DNA from: Streptomyces longispororuber
GTDB taxonomy: Bacteria; Actinomycetota; Actinomycetes; Streptomycetales; Streptomycetaceae
Assembly: GCF_014656095.1 (NCBI RefSeq)
Contig: NZ_BNBT01000018.1
Location: 17,585-81,584, forward strand
Length of the DNA stretch: 64,000 nt
Reading direction: 5' to 3'
Part shown: positions 7,788 through 16,760 of the stretch, in pieces
How positions within the stretch are numbered: the first letter of the stretch is position 1
Layout of the letters: every line of letters starts with the position of its first letter
Position numbers and translations under genes: made by a program
Notes under the pieces: model-generated
What the model was told of the DNA's origin: nothing
Database searches by the model: none
Seen by the model: the letters and a program-made list of their open reading frames with translations, nothing else

Positions 7788-9723
7788 GACGGGAGGCCAG
7801 CTTTCGTGTGACGGTGCCGAGTACGGAAACCAGGGAGCCGGTCGCGCGGACCAGGGAGCCCGCCGTGCGGGCCAGGGCGGCGGCCACGGGCAGCAGGGGC
7901 GCGGCGCCGAGCACCCGGCCGACGACGGCGAACGTCACGAGCACCACCGCGCCGGAGAGCACGAGGGCCGGCACGGGCGAGCCGACCGCGTCCGCGCACA
8001 GGGCGCCCGCCGTCGCCGCGGCGGCCGCCGCGAGGACGAGCCGGGCGAGCTGGGCGACGAGCCCGCGGGTGCGGACGGGCACGGTGCGCGGGCCCATGCC
8101 GTGCAGCAGCAGGACGGCGGTGACGCAGATGCCCGCGGCGTTGGCGGCGGCGATGCCGTGCACGCCCCAGGTGCCGACGGTCAGGAAGCCGAGGCCGGCC
8201 GTCATGACGATGCCGATGCCCATCGCGGTCACCGGCGCCCAGGTGACGCTCCCCGCGGAGAAGTACGACCGGGCGAGGGCGCCCACGAGGGTGTGGCCGA
8301 GCAGGCCGAGGGAGTACACGCGCATGACGGAGGCGGTGGCGGCGGTGTCCTGCGGGGTGAACGCGCCGCGCTCGAAGAGGAGACGGCTCAGCGGGTACGC
8401 GGTCGCGATCACGGCGGCGGCGCCGAGCAGGACCACGCACCCGGCGAGCACCACGTCGCGCTCGACGCGGTCGCGGGCCCGGTCGAGCTGCCCGTCCGCG
8501 AGCGCGCGGGCCACCACGGGGAAGGTGACCGTGCACAGCATCAGGGACAGCGCCATCGGCATCTGCGCGACCTTCTGCGCGTAGTTCAGGTGCGAGATGG
8601 CGCCGCCCGGCAGCGAGGACGCCAGGAAGCGCTCGATGAGCACCTGCGACTGCCGCAGCAGCGCGAACAGCAGCACAGTCCAGATGACCGCCGTCATCAG
8701 CCGGGTCGCGTCCGGGCGCGCGTCCTGGGGCCCGGCGTCCGGGCGGGCGCGCAACTGCCACCACAGGGAGGGGGCCTGGGCCACCACCATGAGGGCGCCG
8801 CCGAGGGCCACGCCGGCCGCGGCCGCCCGGACGCCCCACTGTCCGGAGAGGACGACGAGGGTGCCGATGATGGCCGCGTTGTAGACCACGTAGATGGCGG
8901 CCGGGACCGTGAAGCGCTGGTGGGCGCGGAGGGCGGCGCTGCAGTACCCGGCGAGGCCGAACGACAGGGCGCACGTCGCGGTCAGCCGGGTGCAGTCCAC
9001 GGCAAGGGCGCGGTCCGGCAGCCCCGGCGCGAGGACCGCCACCACCCAGGGGGCGGTCAGGGCGAGGACGAGCGCGGCGGCCGCGAAGCACAGGCTCATC
9101 CGCGGCAGCGACGCGGCGACCAGGGCGCGCACCGGGTCGCGGTCACCGCCGTGCGCGCGCCGCGCGAGGGCGAGGCTGAACGCCGGTACGAGGAAGAAGG
9201 CGAGCCCGTCCTCGATGAGCAGGGTGGCCGCCATCTCCGGCACGGTCCACGCCACCAGGAAGGCGTCGGTGTCGGTACCGGCCCCGAAGAAGTGCGCGAG
9301 CGCCTGGTCCCGCCCGAGCCCGAGCAGCGACCCGGCGACGGAGAGGGCGGCGGTGACGAGGGCGGCCTTGGCGAGGAAGCCGTTGCTGGGGAGGGCGGGG
9401 GTGGAGGGGGGCTTCTGGGGGGTGGGGTCGGGGATCGGGGGCCCTAGGGGGGCGGGTTCCGTAAGCGGTGTCTTCAGGGGGGCGGGGTCCGGGGCAGGGG
9501 CCTTCAGGGGTGCCTTCAGGGAGGTGGGTTCCGGAAGCGGTCTCTTCGGGAGAGCGGGTTCCGGAGGCGCGGCGGTGGAGGGCGGCGTGGCTGAGGGCGG
9601 CGCGTGCGGGGGCTGTACGTCCGGAGGTAGCGCGGGTGAGCGCTGCGTGTCCGGGGGCGGCGCGGGCGAGGGCGTGGGCGCGCCGAGCAGCCCCTGGCCG
9701 CTGGTGTCGGGGGCGGTGCTCAT
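7777..9723 (-). CDS. MurJ/MviN-family lipid-linked oligosaccharide flippase
   Basis: 648 residues. Residues 1-113 are a Pro/Ala-rich, probably disordered extension made of degenerate PAPLKxPL-type repeats. A MurJ-like core of about 14 membrane segments follows, with AKAALVTAALSVAGSLLGLGRDQALAHFFG at its start and the conserved LIERFLASSLPGGAISHLNYAQK stretch mid-protein. MurJ-fold proteins flip undecaprenyl-pyrophosphate-linked sugars. Because it sits between a polymerase and a deacetylase, this copy most likely acts as the Wzx of the operon and not as the essential lipid II flippase, though that is inference. Start ATG overlaps the polymerase stop in an ATGA (9720-9723). Confidence 0.85.
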   Translation of the reverse strand: MSTAPDTSGQGLLGAPTPSPAPPPDTQRSPALPPDVQPPHAPPSATPPSTAAPPEPALPKRPLPEPTSLKAPLKAPAPDPAPLKTPLTEPAPLGPPIPDPTPQKPPSTPALPSNGFLAKAALVTAALSVAGSLLGLGRDQALAHFFGAGTDTDAFLVAWTVPEMAATLLIEDGLAFFLVPAFSLALARRAHGGDRDPVRALVAASLPRMSLCFAAAALVLALTAPWVVAVLAPGLPDRALAVDCTRLTATCALSFGLAGYCSAALRAHQRFTVPAAIYVVYNAAIIGTLVVLSGQWGVRAAAAGVALGGALMVVAQAPSLWWQLRARPDAGPQDARPDATRLMTAVIWTVLLFALLRQSQVLIERFLASSLPGGAISHLNYAQKVAQMPMALSLMLCTVTFPVVARALADGQLDRARDRVERDVVLAGCVVLLGAAAVIATAYPLSRLLFERGAFTPQDTAATASVMRVYSLGLLGHTLVGALARSYFSAGSVTWAPVTAMGIGIVMTAGLGFLTVGTWGVHGIAAANAAGICVTAVLLLHGMGPRTVPVRTRGLVAQLARLVLAAAAAATAGALCADAVGSPVPALVLSGAVVLVTFAVVGRVLGAAPLLPVAAALARTAGSLVRATGSLVSVLGTVTRKLASRHVR

Positions 9724-11165
9724 GACCGGGACGCCTCCAGGGGCCGTACGCCGTGCCCCGGGGCGTCCGCCGTGCCCCGTGCCTGTGGCGCTCCTGACGC
9801 TCCTGGTGCCGCTGGCGCTCGGGGCGCGTCCTCGCGTCCGTGGGCCCCGACGCCCCACCACCCCGCGAGGCCGAGCACCACGGCCGTCAGGACCGTGGAG
9901 GGGCCGCCGATGTCCGCGTACAGGAAGTCGACCATCTGCCAGACCAGCAGCCCGCAGGCGAGCAGGGCGCAGTCGAGCCGGTCCTCGCCCCCGGCGGTGC
10001 GGCGCAGGCGGACGCAGCGGCTCAGGCAGCGGGCGAGGAGCCCGGCCCAGCACCCGGCGAGGGCGGCCAGGCCGACGACCCCCTGCTCGCTCAGGACGAG
10101 CAGGTACATGTTGTGCGGGGACAGCAGCGGCTGGCGCTGGAAGCCCTGGCCGGCGCCGGCGGTGTCGCTGCCGGAGGAGAGCGCGACGGAGGCGTGGCTG
10201 TCGCGGTACTCGGGGAAGCCCTTGAGGCCGACGCCCGTCAGGGGCTTCTCCTGCCACATGGCCACGGAGGCGGCCCACATGGTGTACCGGTCGGTGACGG
10301 ACTGGTCGGGGGCGTCGGTGACCTGGGTGATGCTGCCGAGCCGCTCCTGGAGCATCTGCGACCCCAGGCCGAAGCCGCCCACCAGGACGACGGCCGCCGC
10401 CGTCGCGGCCAGCAGGAGCCGCAGCGCGCGCCGTACCCCGGCGAGCACGAGGACGGTCCCGCAGGCCGCCGCGGTGGCGATCCACGCGCCGCGGCTGAAG
10501 GACAGCGCCAGCGGTACGAGGAGGAGGGCGGCGCAGAGCCCCGCGGTGGCCCGTCGGCGGGGCGCGCCGGGGCGGAAGGCGAGCGCGAGGGCGCACACCA
10601 CCCCGTACGAGACCACGGTGGCCATCCCCATGACGTCCGTCGGGCCGAACGTGCCGACCGCGCGGATGTCCTCCCCCATGTACGAGGCCCCGGTCCCGGT
10701 GAGGTACTGGTGCACCCCGATCCCGCCCTGCCACACCGCGAGGCCGACGAACGACCAGGCCACCACGCGCAGGTCGCGGCTGTCGCGGACGAGGGCGAGC
10801 ACCGCGAGCGGCACGAGGACGAAGACCTGGAGGTAGCGGGCGGTCCCGGCGAGCGCGGCACCGCCCGTGGGAGCGGCGCACGCGGCCAGGGTGACGCCGA
10901 GCACCGGGAGCCCGAAGAGCAGCGCCGCGGCACGGGTCAGGGGCCGGCGGGCGGAGCGCACGGCGGACAGGACGCAGTACGCGACGACCAGACCGGAGGC
11001 GGCGTCGGCGGCGGTGGCCTGCGGGGAGCCCGCGGTCCCCGGGGACACGGGCAGGGCGAGCAGGGCCACCACCAGGACGACGGGCAGCACGGGCGCGTGG
11101 CGGCGCAGCGCGGTCAGCGGTCCCGTCCCGTAGGCGGCCAGGCGCCCGGTGAGCACGGTCGACAC
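9720..11165 (-). CDS. O-antigen ligase/Wzy-like polysaccharide polymerase
   Basis: 481 residues with about 11-12 predicted membrane segments and a large extracytoplasmic loop (FGLGSQMLQERLGSITQVTDAPDQSV...YTMWAASVAMWQEKPLTGVGLKGFPEYR). The WqekPltGvGlkgFp pattern is typical of the Wzy_C/O-antigen ligase superfamily. After it comes SPHNMYLLVLSEQGVVGL, the other hallmark (His-Asn-x-Tyr/Phe-Leu). It would polymerise repeat units on the outer face of the membrane. The GTG start lies 6 bp after the sugar transferase stop, and the stop overlaps the flippase start, so all these genes are probably on one mRNA. Confidence 0.85.
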   Translation of the reverse strand: MSTVLTGRLAAYGTGPLTALRRHAPVLPVVLVVALLALPVSPGTAGSPQATAADAASGLVVAYCVLSAVRSARRPLTRAAALLFGLPVLGVTLAACAAPTGGAALAGTARYLQVFVLVPLAVLALVRDSRDLRVVAWSFVGLAVWQGGIGVHQYLTGTGASYMGEDIRAVGTFGPTDVMGMATVVSYGVVCALALAFRPGAPRRRATAGLCAALLLVPLALSFSRGAWIATAAACGTVLVLAGVRRALRLLLAATAAAVVLVGGFGLGSQMLQERLGSITQVTDAPDQSVTDRYTMWAASVAMWQEKPLTGVGLKGFPEYRDSHASVALSSGSDTAGAGQGFQRQPLLSPHNMYLLVLSEQGVVGLAALAGCWAGLLARCLSRCVRLRRTAGGEDRLDCALLACGLLVWQMVDFLYADIGGPSTVLTAVVLGLAGWWGVGAHGREDAPRAPAAPGASGAPQARGTADAPGHGVRPLEASRS

Positions 11166-11171
11166 GGCGCC

Positions 11172-12956
11172 TCAGCTCCCCGTGTGCCGCACGAGGCAGC
11201 CCAGGGTGCGCAGCAGGATGCACAGGTCCTGCCAGAAGGACCAGCCGTCGATGTACGCGTTGTCGAAGCGGCACCGGTCCTCGATGGACGTGTCACCGCG
11301 CAGGCCGTGGATCTGGGCGAGCCCGGTGATGCCGACGGGCATCCGGTGGCGGCGCGCGTAGTCGGGGTACTGCTGGCTGAACCGGTCGACGAAGTACGGG
11401 CGTTCGGGGCGCGGCCCGACGAGGCTCATGTCGCCGCGGAGCACGTTCCAGAGCTGCGGCAGCTCGTCGAGGGAGGTCCGGCGCAGGAACCGGCAGTACG
11501 GGCTGATGCGGTCCTCGTCGGCCACGCTCCAGCGGGTCGCCGCCTCCTGGGGGTCCGCGGGCCGGTGCGTGCGGAACTTCAGGAGCGTGAACCGACGCCC
11601 GCCCATGCCCACCCGCTCCTGCCGGAACACCACACCCGGCCCTTCCAGGGTGCGCAGGAGCAGGGCGCACACCAGGAGGACCGGTGCGGCGAGCAGCAGC
11701 AACGCGGCCGAGACCACGACGTCGAGGGCCCGCTTGCGCAGGCGCGCCCCGCCGCGGCCGCCGGAGGTCAGCGGGCGGCACGGGAACCCGGCGATGTGCT
11801 GGGCGGGGACCGTGGGCCCGGGCGGCGCCGAAGCCAGCTCCCACAGGTCGCAGCCGAGCGCGTGCAGCGTCGGCAGCCAGCGCTCACGCGCGTCCGCAGG
11901 GCCCGCGGCGATCAGTACGGTGCGTACGTCGTTCTGGATGGCGGCGCGGTGCAGGGCGTCCGGCGTGGACAGCACGGGGAGGCCGGGGGGAGCGTCCTGG
12001 CCGGGGTCCTCGGGGGCGGTCGGGGTGGGCGCGGGCGCGGGCACGGAGTCAGCGGTTCCGGTGGTGCTGGTGGTGCTGGTGGTACTAGCAGGGCTGGCCG
12101 TTCCGGTAGTGCTGGTGCCGGTGCGGCCGGAGGCGGTGGCGGGCCGGTCGGACGCCTCGGCGTCGGCGGAGACCGTGGGTCCGGCGGAGGCGGTGGGCCC
12201 GGTGGTGGTCGCAGGTGCGGCGGGGGACGCGGGTTCGGCCGGGGCGGACGTACCGGTGTCCGAGGGGGTGCACACGACCCCGACCGGGCGCACCCCGCAC
12301 CGGGGGTGGCGCAGCAGGGCCCCGGCGACCCCGCGGGCGTGCGCGCCGTCGCCGAGCACCAGGACCGGGCGCGGCCCGCGCAACAGGCTCGCGCGGCGGC
12401 GCCAGTACACCAGGGCGCGGCTGCCCACGCTCAGGGCGCAGTGGGCGGCGCACGCGGTGAACAGTGCGCCCGGCGCGAGCGGCGCGAGCTGTGCGGCGCT
12501 CGCGAAGAACTGCCCGGCGTCCACCGCGGCGCGCCCGGACCCGCCGACGGCGCCGGGCAGGGCCGTCACGCACGTCAGCGTGACGCACCAGGCGACGGCC
12601 ACCCGCCCGCACAGGGCAGGCAGTTCGTCGAGTGCCCGGGGGAGCCGGGCCGGACGGTACAGGCCGCCGCGGGTGTTGAGAGCGCCCACGGTCACGGTCA
12701 GCAACGCCCCGACCAGCAGCGTCGCGGCCGTACCGGACCGGGTCGCGGCCGCGTACGCGAGCGCGCCGAGCACCGCCGCGGTGACGTCGGCCGCCACCAG
12801 CGGACCCGGTGGCCCCTGGCGGTACGGCTGCCGGACGCCGGGGCCGACGCGGGGGCCCCGTGCGTCCCGCGGAGCCACGACGACGGCCGAGGCGAAGCCC
12901 TGCTGGCCCTGCCGCAGCTCCTCTGAGGAGGTGGCGACGGTTCGTTCCGCACTCAC
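11172..12956 (-). CDS. polyprenyl-phosphate sugar-1-phosphate transferase (WcaJ/WbaP type)
   Basis: 594 residues. The N-terminal part has membrane segments around residues 53-180, then a CoA-binding-like domain (GPRPVLVLGDGAHARGVA). The C-terminal Bac_transf domain (about 405-594) has RKRALDVVVS, FRQERVGMGGRRFTLLKFRT and DELPQLWNVLRGDMSLVGPRP. Such enzymes start repeat-unit synthesis by moving a sugar phosphate from a nucleotide sugar to undecaprenyl phosphate. Residues 232-325 are a Thr/Ser/Pro/Ala-rich insertion breaking the CoA-binding-like domain. Start GTG overlaps the upstream glycosyltransferase stop in a GTGA (12953-12956). The sugar is unknown. Confidence 0.9.
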   Translation of the reverse strand: MSAERTVATSSEELRQGQQGFASAVVVAPRDARGPRVGPGVRQPYRQGPPGPLVAADVTAAVLGALAYAAATRSGTAATLLVGALLTVTVGALNTRGGLYRPARLPRALDELPALCGRVAVAWCVTLTCVTALPGAVGGSGRAAVDAGQFFASAAQLAPLAPGALFTACAAHCALSVGSRALVYWRRRASLLRGPRPVLVLGDGAHARGVAGALLRHPRCGVRPVGVVCTPSDTGTSAPAEPASPAAPATTTGPTASAGPTVSADAEASDRPATASGRTGTSTTGTASPASTTSTTSTTGTADSVPAPAPTPTAPEDPGQDAPPGLPVLSTPDALHRAAIQNDVRTVLIAAGPADARERWLPTLHALGCDLWELASAPPGPTVPAQHIAGFPCRPLTSGGRGGARLRKRALDVVVSAALLLLAAPVLLVCALLLRTLEGPGVVFRQERVGMGGRRFTLLKFRTHRPADPQEAATRWSVADEDRISPYCRFLRRTSLDELPQLWNVLRGDMSLVGPRPERPYFVDRFSQQYPDYARRHRMPVGITGLAQIHGLRGDTSIEDRCRFDNAYIDGWSFWQDLCILLRTLGCLVRHTGS

Positions 12957-14524
12957 GGGTTGCTGGACTCCCTGTGCTCGGTGACTGCCGCGCGGCCGGG
13001 GACTGCCGCACGGCTGGTGACGGCCGCGTCCGGCACGACGCCCGTGTCCGGTACGACGCCCGTGTCCGGTACGAAGCCCGTGCCTGGCGTGGCGGCCGTG
13101 TCTGGCGTGTCGGAGCTGCCTGAGGTGACGCTCGTGCCGGAGGTGACGGGCCTGCCGGAGGTGGCGGTCGTGTCCGACACAGCGGTCGTGTCCGGGGTGG
13201 CAGCCGTGTCCGGGGTGACGGTCGTGTGCTTCGGGTCGGGCAGGAAGCATGTGATGGGCGTGCGTTGTGTGCCGGTCGTGTGCGGAGTGCCGGTCGCGCT
13301 TGGCGGGACTGGCGCGTGCCGCGTCACCACCGCGCACAGGGCCGAAGGCGAGGCGGCCGGGGCCGGTGTCGATCCGGCCGGGGCCGGTGTCGATCCGGCC
13401 AGGAGGGTGCGGTAGACGCCCTCGACCGTGCTCGCCGTGCGCCGCACGTCGTGGCGCTCCTCCACATGGGCGCGGCCCTGCTCCCCCAGCCGTTCGCGCA
13501 GCGGGCGGTCCCGGAGGAGGGCGACCAGGGCACGGGCCAGGGCCCTCGGGTCCTCGGGCGGTACCAGGACGTGCGGCACCAGGGACGGCGGCAGGCTCTC
13601 GCGCGCGCCGTCGACCTCGGTGACCACCACGGGCCGTGCGCAGGCCATGGCCTCCAGCGGGGCCAGTGCCATGCCCTCCCAGCGCGACGGCAGGACGACC
13701 AGGTCGGCGGCCCCGTACCAGGGCGCCACGTCGTCGGCCGCCCCGGCGAACAGCACGGACGGGTCCGCCGCCGCCCGCAGCGCGGCGGCGTCCGGCCCGT
13801 CGCCCACCAGGGCGAGCCGCGCTCCCGGCACCTCCGCGGCGACGGCGCACCAGGCCCGCAGCAGCACGTCCTGCCCCTTCTGCCGGCAGAGGCGCCCGAC
13901 ACACACGACCAGGGGCGTCGCGGGAGCCCGTACGGAATCGGGCAGCGGCAGTGACGCCCGGCTCTCCCGGCGGTCGGCGGGCCGGTGGCGGCGGAGGTCG
14001 ATGCCGTTGGGCACCACGACGGCCGGGCCCCGCACCCCGGCCCGGGCGCCGGTGCGCCGTTCCGCTTCGCTGACGCACACGAGCCGTGCCGTCCACCGGG
14101 CGCTGTACCGCTCCCAGGCCCGCGCCAGGTCAGCGGTCACTCCGCCGACGGCCTCGAACGACCAGGCGTGCGGCTGGAAGACGGTCGGCACGCGCCCGCG
14201 CACGGCGAGCCGCGCGGCCAGTCCGGCCTTCGCGCTGTGGGCGTGCACGAGGTCGGGGCGTACGGCAGCGACGACGCGGGCGATGTCCCGCACCTCGGCA
14301 GCCAGGCGGGGGCCGGGGGAACGGGTCGCCGCCCACGGGTGCACGCGCGCGTGCCCGGCGGCTCCCCGGGACAGGAACCCTTCGTCGGGGCAGGCGACAT
14401 GGACCCGAACACCCGCCGCTGCCTGGGCCGCCACGAGGTCCTGGACCACGCGGGCCACACCGCCGTCCACGGGCTGGCTGACGTGCAGGACACGCGGGGG
14501 CCGGTCGGTCGGAGCCAGTTGCAT
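12953..14524 (-). CDS. glycosyltransferase family 4 with repetitive C-terminal tail
   Basis: 523 residues and the first clearly supported gene of the polysaccharide operon. The GT-B fold is evident: RVLHVSQPVDGGVARVVQDL, VHAHSAKAGLAARLA, VVPNGID, VGRLCRQKGQDVLLRA and PSRWEGMALAPLEAMACARPVV. The enzyme core ends near residue 377; residues about 378-523 are a Thr/Pro/Val/Asp-rich tail of short degenerate repeats (TPDTAATPDTT, PDTGVVPDTGVVPD, and an AGSTPAP duplication) with no domain I recognise. The DNA for the tail shows 18- and 21-bp tandem repeats. ATG 14524 has AGGGG about 9 nt upstream. Retaining activity on a lipid-linked acceptor is expected. Confidence 0.88.
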   Translation of the reverse strand: MQLAPTDRPPRVLHVSQPVDGGVARVVQDLVAAQAAAGVRVHVACPDEGFLSRGAAGHARVHPWAATRSPGPRLAAEVRDIARVVAAVRPDLVHAHSAKAGLAARLAVRGRVPTVFQPHAWSFEAVGGVTADLARAWERYSARWTARLVCVSEAERRTGARAGVRGPAVVVPNGIDLRRHRPADRRESRASLPLPDSVRAPATPLVVCVGRLCRQKGQDVLLRAWCAVAAEVPGARLALVGDGPDAAALRAAADPSVLFAGAADDVAPWYGAADLVVLPSRWEGMALAPLEAMACARPVVVTEVDGARESLPPSLVPHVLVPPEDPRALARALVALLRDRPLRERLGEQGRAHVEERHDVRRTASTVEGVYRTLLAGSTPAPAGSTPAPAASPSALCAVVTRHAPVPPSATGTPHTTGTQRTPITCFLPDPKHTTVTPDTAATPDTTAVSDTTATSGRPVTSGTSVTSGSSDTPDTAATPGTGFVPDTGVVPDTGVVPDAAVTSRAAVPGRAAVTEHRESSNP

Positions 14525-14559
14525 GCGCGATTCCCCTAGGTGTGTGCGGGACGGTGCGT

Positions 14560-14736
14560 TCACCGCCACACGCCGACGAAGCCGGAGCCGGCGTCGGGGC
14601 CGGAGCGGGTACCGGTGGCCGAGCCGGAGCGGTGGTCGAGGACGGGGTCGGTGAGGACGCGACGCAGGCCCGGCGAGTGACGCATGACGGCGGTGGCCTT
14701 CCGGAGGGTGCGGATCTCTGCGAACTGTGGGATCAC
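14560..14736 (-). CDS. possible small protein upstream of the polysaccharide operon
   Basis: This frame would encode 58 residues, from GTG 14736 (VIPQFAEIRTLRKATAVM) to a stop at 14560, 35 bp before the glycosyltransferase start. Nearly all codons end in G or C, and that bias fades just upstream of the GTG, as expected at a true 5' boundary. The N-terminal half is basic and could be amphipathic; the C-terminus ends GSGFVGVWR. No Shine-Dalgarno is evident, so it would have to be leaderless or start elsewhere. I recognise no family. It may be a leader peptide, a small regulator, or chance. Confidence 0.35.
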   Translation of the reverse strand: MIPQFAEIRTLRKATAVMRHSPGLRRVLTDPVLDHRSGSATGTRSGPDAGSGFVGVWR

Positions 14737-15402
14737 GACGGTCGGGACACGGTGGGGTGGTGCGGGTGGAGCACGTGGCGGACTGTGGGTGCTGTAGGTA
14801 GGTACGACAAGCGGTGAAGCGGCAACCAATCGTGCGAATGTGCACGAATATGGCTGAAATTCCCTCGCGAGGAAGCGCCACAGTAGCTGGCCGCGCAGGA
14901 CATTCCCGCGAGCCCGGAACGTGTGTCGACGCGGTGAAATCAAGGGTCAGAGCACGTCTAAGAGGCGCGCGACAAGGCCGTGTTGTGCGGGGGCGGGGGT
15001 GTCACCGGGCCACTGTTGCGACAGTCGGATCACCGGAATGGAGCCGAGAATCCTTCACTCGTCCGGAGGACGCCCCACTCCGGGCTCCGCCGCGCGGACT
15101 CCGCCTCCGCGCAGCCCGCTGGTGTGATCGTCGTACGACGGGGCGGCGGGAGCTGCTGAACGCGACCGGCTGACGACCACCCCCGCCGCCGGGAGCACGA
15201 CCGGGACCTCCGTGGCGGCGTCCTCGAATGGCCGTAGCCCCCCACGACGATCCCTCCAGGACCGGGACTGCGCCCGCGACCTGCCCGAACAGCGTTGGCG
15301 AGGCGCGTATCTGACGCTCCGTCGCTCCGGCTCGGTTGCGACGGCCGCGTGGCCCTCTCACAGTGATCACAAGATCCGACGAGCCATCAGACGGGGACGA
15401 CC
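14737..15402. other. long intergenic region between divergent surface-protein genes
   Basis: About 670 bp with no gene I can support. It must hold the leftward promoter of the polysaccharide operon and the rightward promoter of the secreted protein at 15403. The segment around 14800-14960 is more A/T-rich than its surroundings (for instance AATCGTGCGAATGTGCACG near 14827), as promoter regions here often are. Longer frames in this interval lack codon bias. No operator, riboswitch or RNA gene was recognised. Confidence 0.5.
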
Positions 15403-16251
15403 ATGCGCGCTCCATCCGTACGGCGCACCGCGGCACGGCGCATCACGACCACCGCGCTCTGCGCGACGCTTCTACTCGGTGTGACAGGACCGGTCCTGGC
15501 TCTCCAGGCCGCCTCGCGCCAGGACCCGCCCGCCGCCGGTGCTCCCGTACCGGAAGCGGACAAGCTGCTGGCCCAGGCGACGGCACTGGGGGGCCTCGGC
15601 ACCGTGCTCACGCCGGTCACCGACCTCGTGACCCAGGTCCTGAAGGCGGAGGGCGGCACACTGGAGCCGGAGCAGGCGAAGAAGCTCGGGGACGCCGTGC
15701 GGGAGGCCCTCGACAAGCTCAAGACGGCCGAGGCGGCACCCCCGGGCACCTCCCCGCAACCGCCAGCCGCCTCGCCGCAGCCCCAGGCCACCTCTTCCCC
15801 ACCCTCAGCCACCCCGCCACAACCCCAGGCCTCCCCTCCGCAGCCCCAGGCCACCTCTCCGCAACCCCCGGCCGCCCCTCCACAGCCACAAGCCACCCTC
15901 CCAACCCCCGACACGCTCCAGCGGCTCTCCTTCCTGGAGGAGACCGCGTACGCGGACCGTGCCATTCCGCGCGATATCAAGGACGACACGGTGAAGCAGC
16001 TCCGGAGGGCCGTGGACGCTTTGCTCAAGGCGTCCGCGTCCGGAGACGCGGCGGCCGTCGCGACATCCGTGAAGGACGTGGTGGCCGGTGCGGTGAACAC
16101 GGTCGTCGCCGTTCTGCTCACCGGGAAGCTGCCCGCTCCGAATCTTCCGGGTCTGCCCCCGTTGCCGAAATCCGCGGGCCATGGAAAAGCCTCGGCGGAT
16201 GACGGGCAGGGCGTTGTCTTCAGCGGATCACACGAATCGCCCGGTTATTAG
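15403..16251 (+). CDS. secreted protein with Pro/Gln repeat region
   Basis: 282 residues. An Arg-rich N-terminus and a hydrophobic core (ITTTALCATLLLGVTGPVLA) form a Sec signal peptide with likely cleavage after ALQA. A short Leu-rich N-domain (EADKLLAQATALGGLGTVLTPVTDLVTQVLKA) is followed by about 60 residues of degenerate SPQPQAT/PPQPQAS repeats (about 110-168). A C-domain follows (RLSFLEETAYADRAIPRDIKDDTVKQLRRAVDALL...KDVVAGAVNTVVAVLLTGKLPAPNLPGLP). There is no catalytic motif. GGGGA about 5 nt before the ATG supports this start. I recognise it only as an exported Streptomyces-type hypothetical; a cell-wall or matrix role is a guess from context. Confidence 0.75.
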   Translation: MRAPSVRRTAARRITTTALCATLLLGVTGPVLALQAASRQDPPAAGAPVPEADKLLAQATALGGLGTVLTPVTDLVTQVLKAEGGTLEPEQAKKLGDAVREALDKLKTAEAAPPGTSPQPPAASPQPQATSSPPSATPPQPQASPPQPQATSPQPPAAPPQPQATLPTPDTLQRLSFLEETAYADRAIPRDIKDDTVKQLRRAVDALLKASASGDAAAVATSVKDVVAGAVNTVVAVLLTGKLPAPNLPGLPPLPKSAGHGKASADDGQGVVFSGSHESPGY

Positions 16252-16446
16252 GCCGGTTGATACGAGGATGCGGCGCTTCCTTCGCACGCGTGGGTTCGGG
16301 AGAGTGCGTGCGCGGGGGTTTCCGGGCCGAGTTCCGCTCGTTGTTCTGGGGGAGACTGCACAGGCGTTTATTCCTTGGAGCACAGGCAGTAAAGGCCTGA
16401 TCGGTGACGTTTACAGGTGACGCGAGTCGCCGGAGAAGGGAACACG

Positions 16447-16722
16447 ATGAAGCCTCTCAAGGCCGCCGCCGTCCTCGCCGGATCCATGGCCGTTCTGGGT
16501 GCCGCAGCACCCGCTTTCGCCGGTGGTCTGACGCCTCCCGGCCTGAACGGCGGCCTGGAGTCGCTGTCCGGTCAGTCCCCCAAGGCGCAGCCGCTGAACC
16601 CGGGTGCGCAGGAGACGCCGGCCAAGAGCCCCGTCGTGAACGTGGTGAAGCAGGCCGCCGAGGGCCTCACCGGGAAGGGCGGCCCCACGCAACTCCTCGG
16701 CGGCCTTCCGCTCGGCAAGTAA
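16447..16722 (+). CDS. small secreted protein
   Basis: 91 residues. ATG 16447 is preceded by GGAGAAGGGA at good spacing; an upstream in-frame start at 16417 is not needed. The signal peptide is canonical (MKPLKAAAVLAGSMAVLGAAAPAFA, cleavage after AFA), leaving about 66 residues rich in Gly, Leu and Pro: GGLTPPGLNGGLESL, KSPVVNVVKQAAEGLTGKGG and LLGGLPLGK. It has no Cys and no family I recognise. It lies 195 bp after the Pro/Gln-repeat secreted protein, which also has an Asn/Leu/Pro-rich end, so both may belong to the same surface layer; this is inference. Confidence 0.7.
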   Translation: MKPLKAAAVLAGSMAVLGAAAPAFAGGLTPPGLNGGLESLSGQSPKAQPLNPGAQETPAKSPVVNVVKQAAEGLTGKGGPTQLLGGLPLGK

Positions 16723-16760
16723 GGAACGTGACGGCGTACCCCCGAAAGCAACCGAAGGCC

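Noticed and set aside
9400..9720. G-rich + strand that might be a quadruplex region
   Set aside because: It is the complement of codons for the Pro-rich front of the flippase, so composition is explained by coding.
9840..12926. Thousand-codon rightward open frame opposite the sugar transferase and polymerase genes
   Set aside because: Antisense to genes with clear conserved motifs; composition is Gln/Gly/Arg/His filler.
15002..15436. 144-codon leftward frame in the 14.7-15.4 kb gap
   Set aside because: Arg/Ser/Gly-rich with no codon bias, crossing the promoter and start of the secreted protein.
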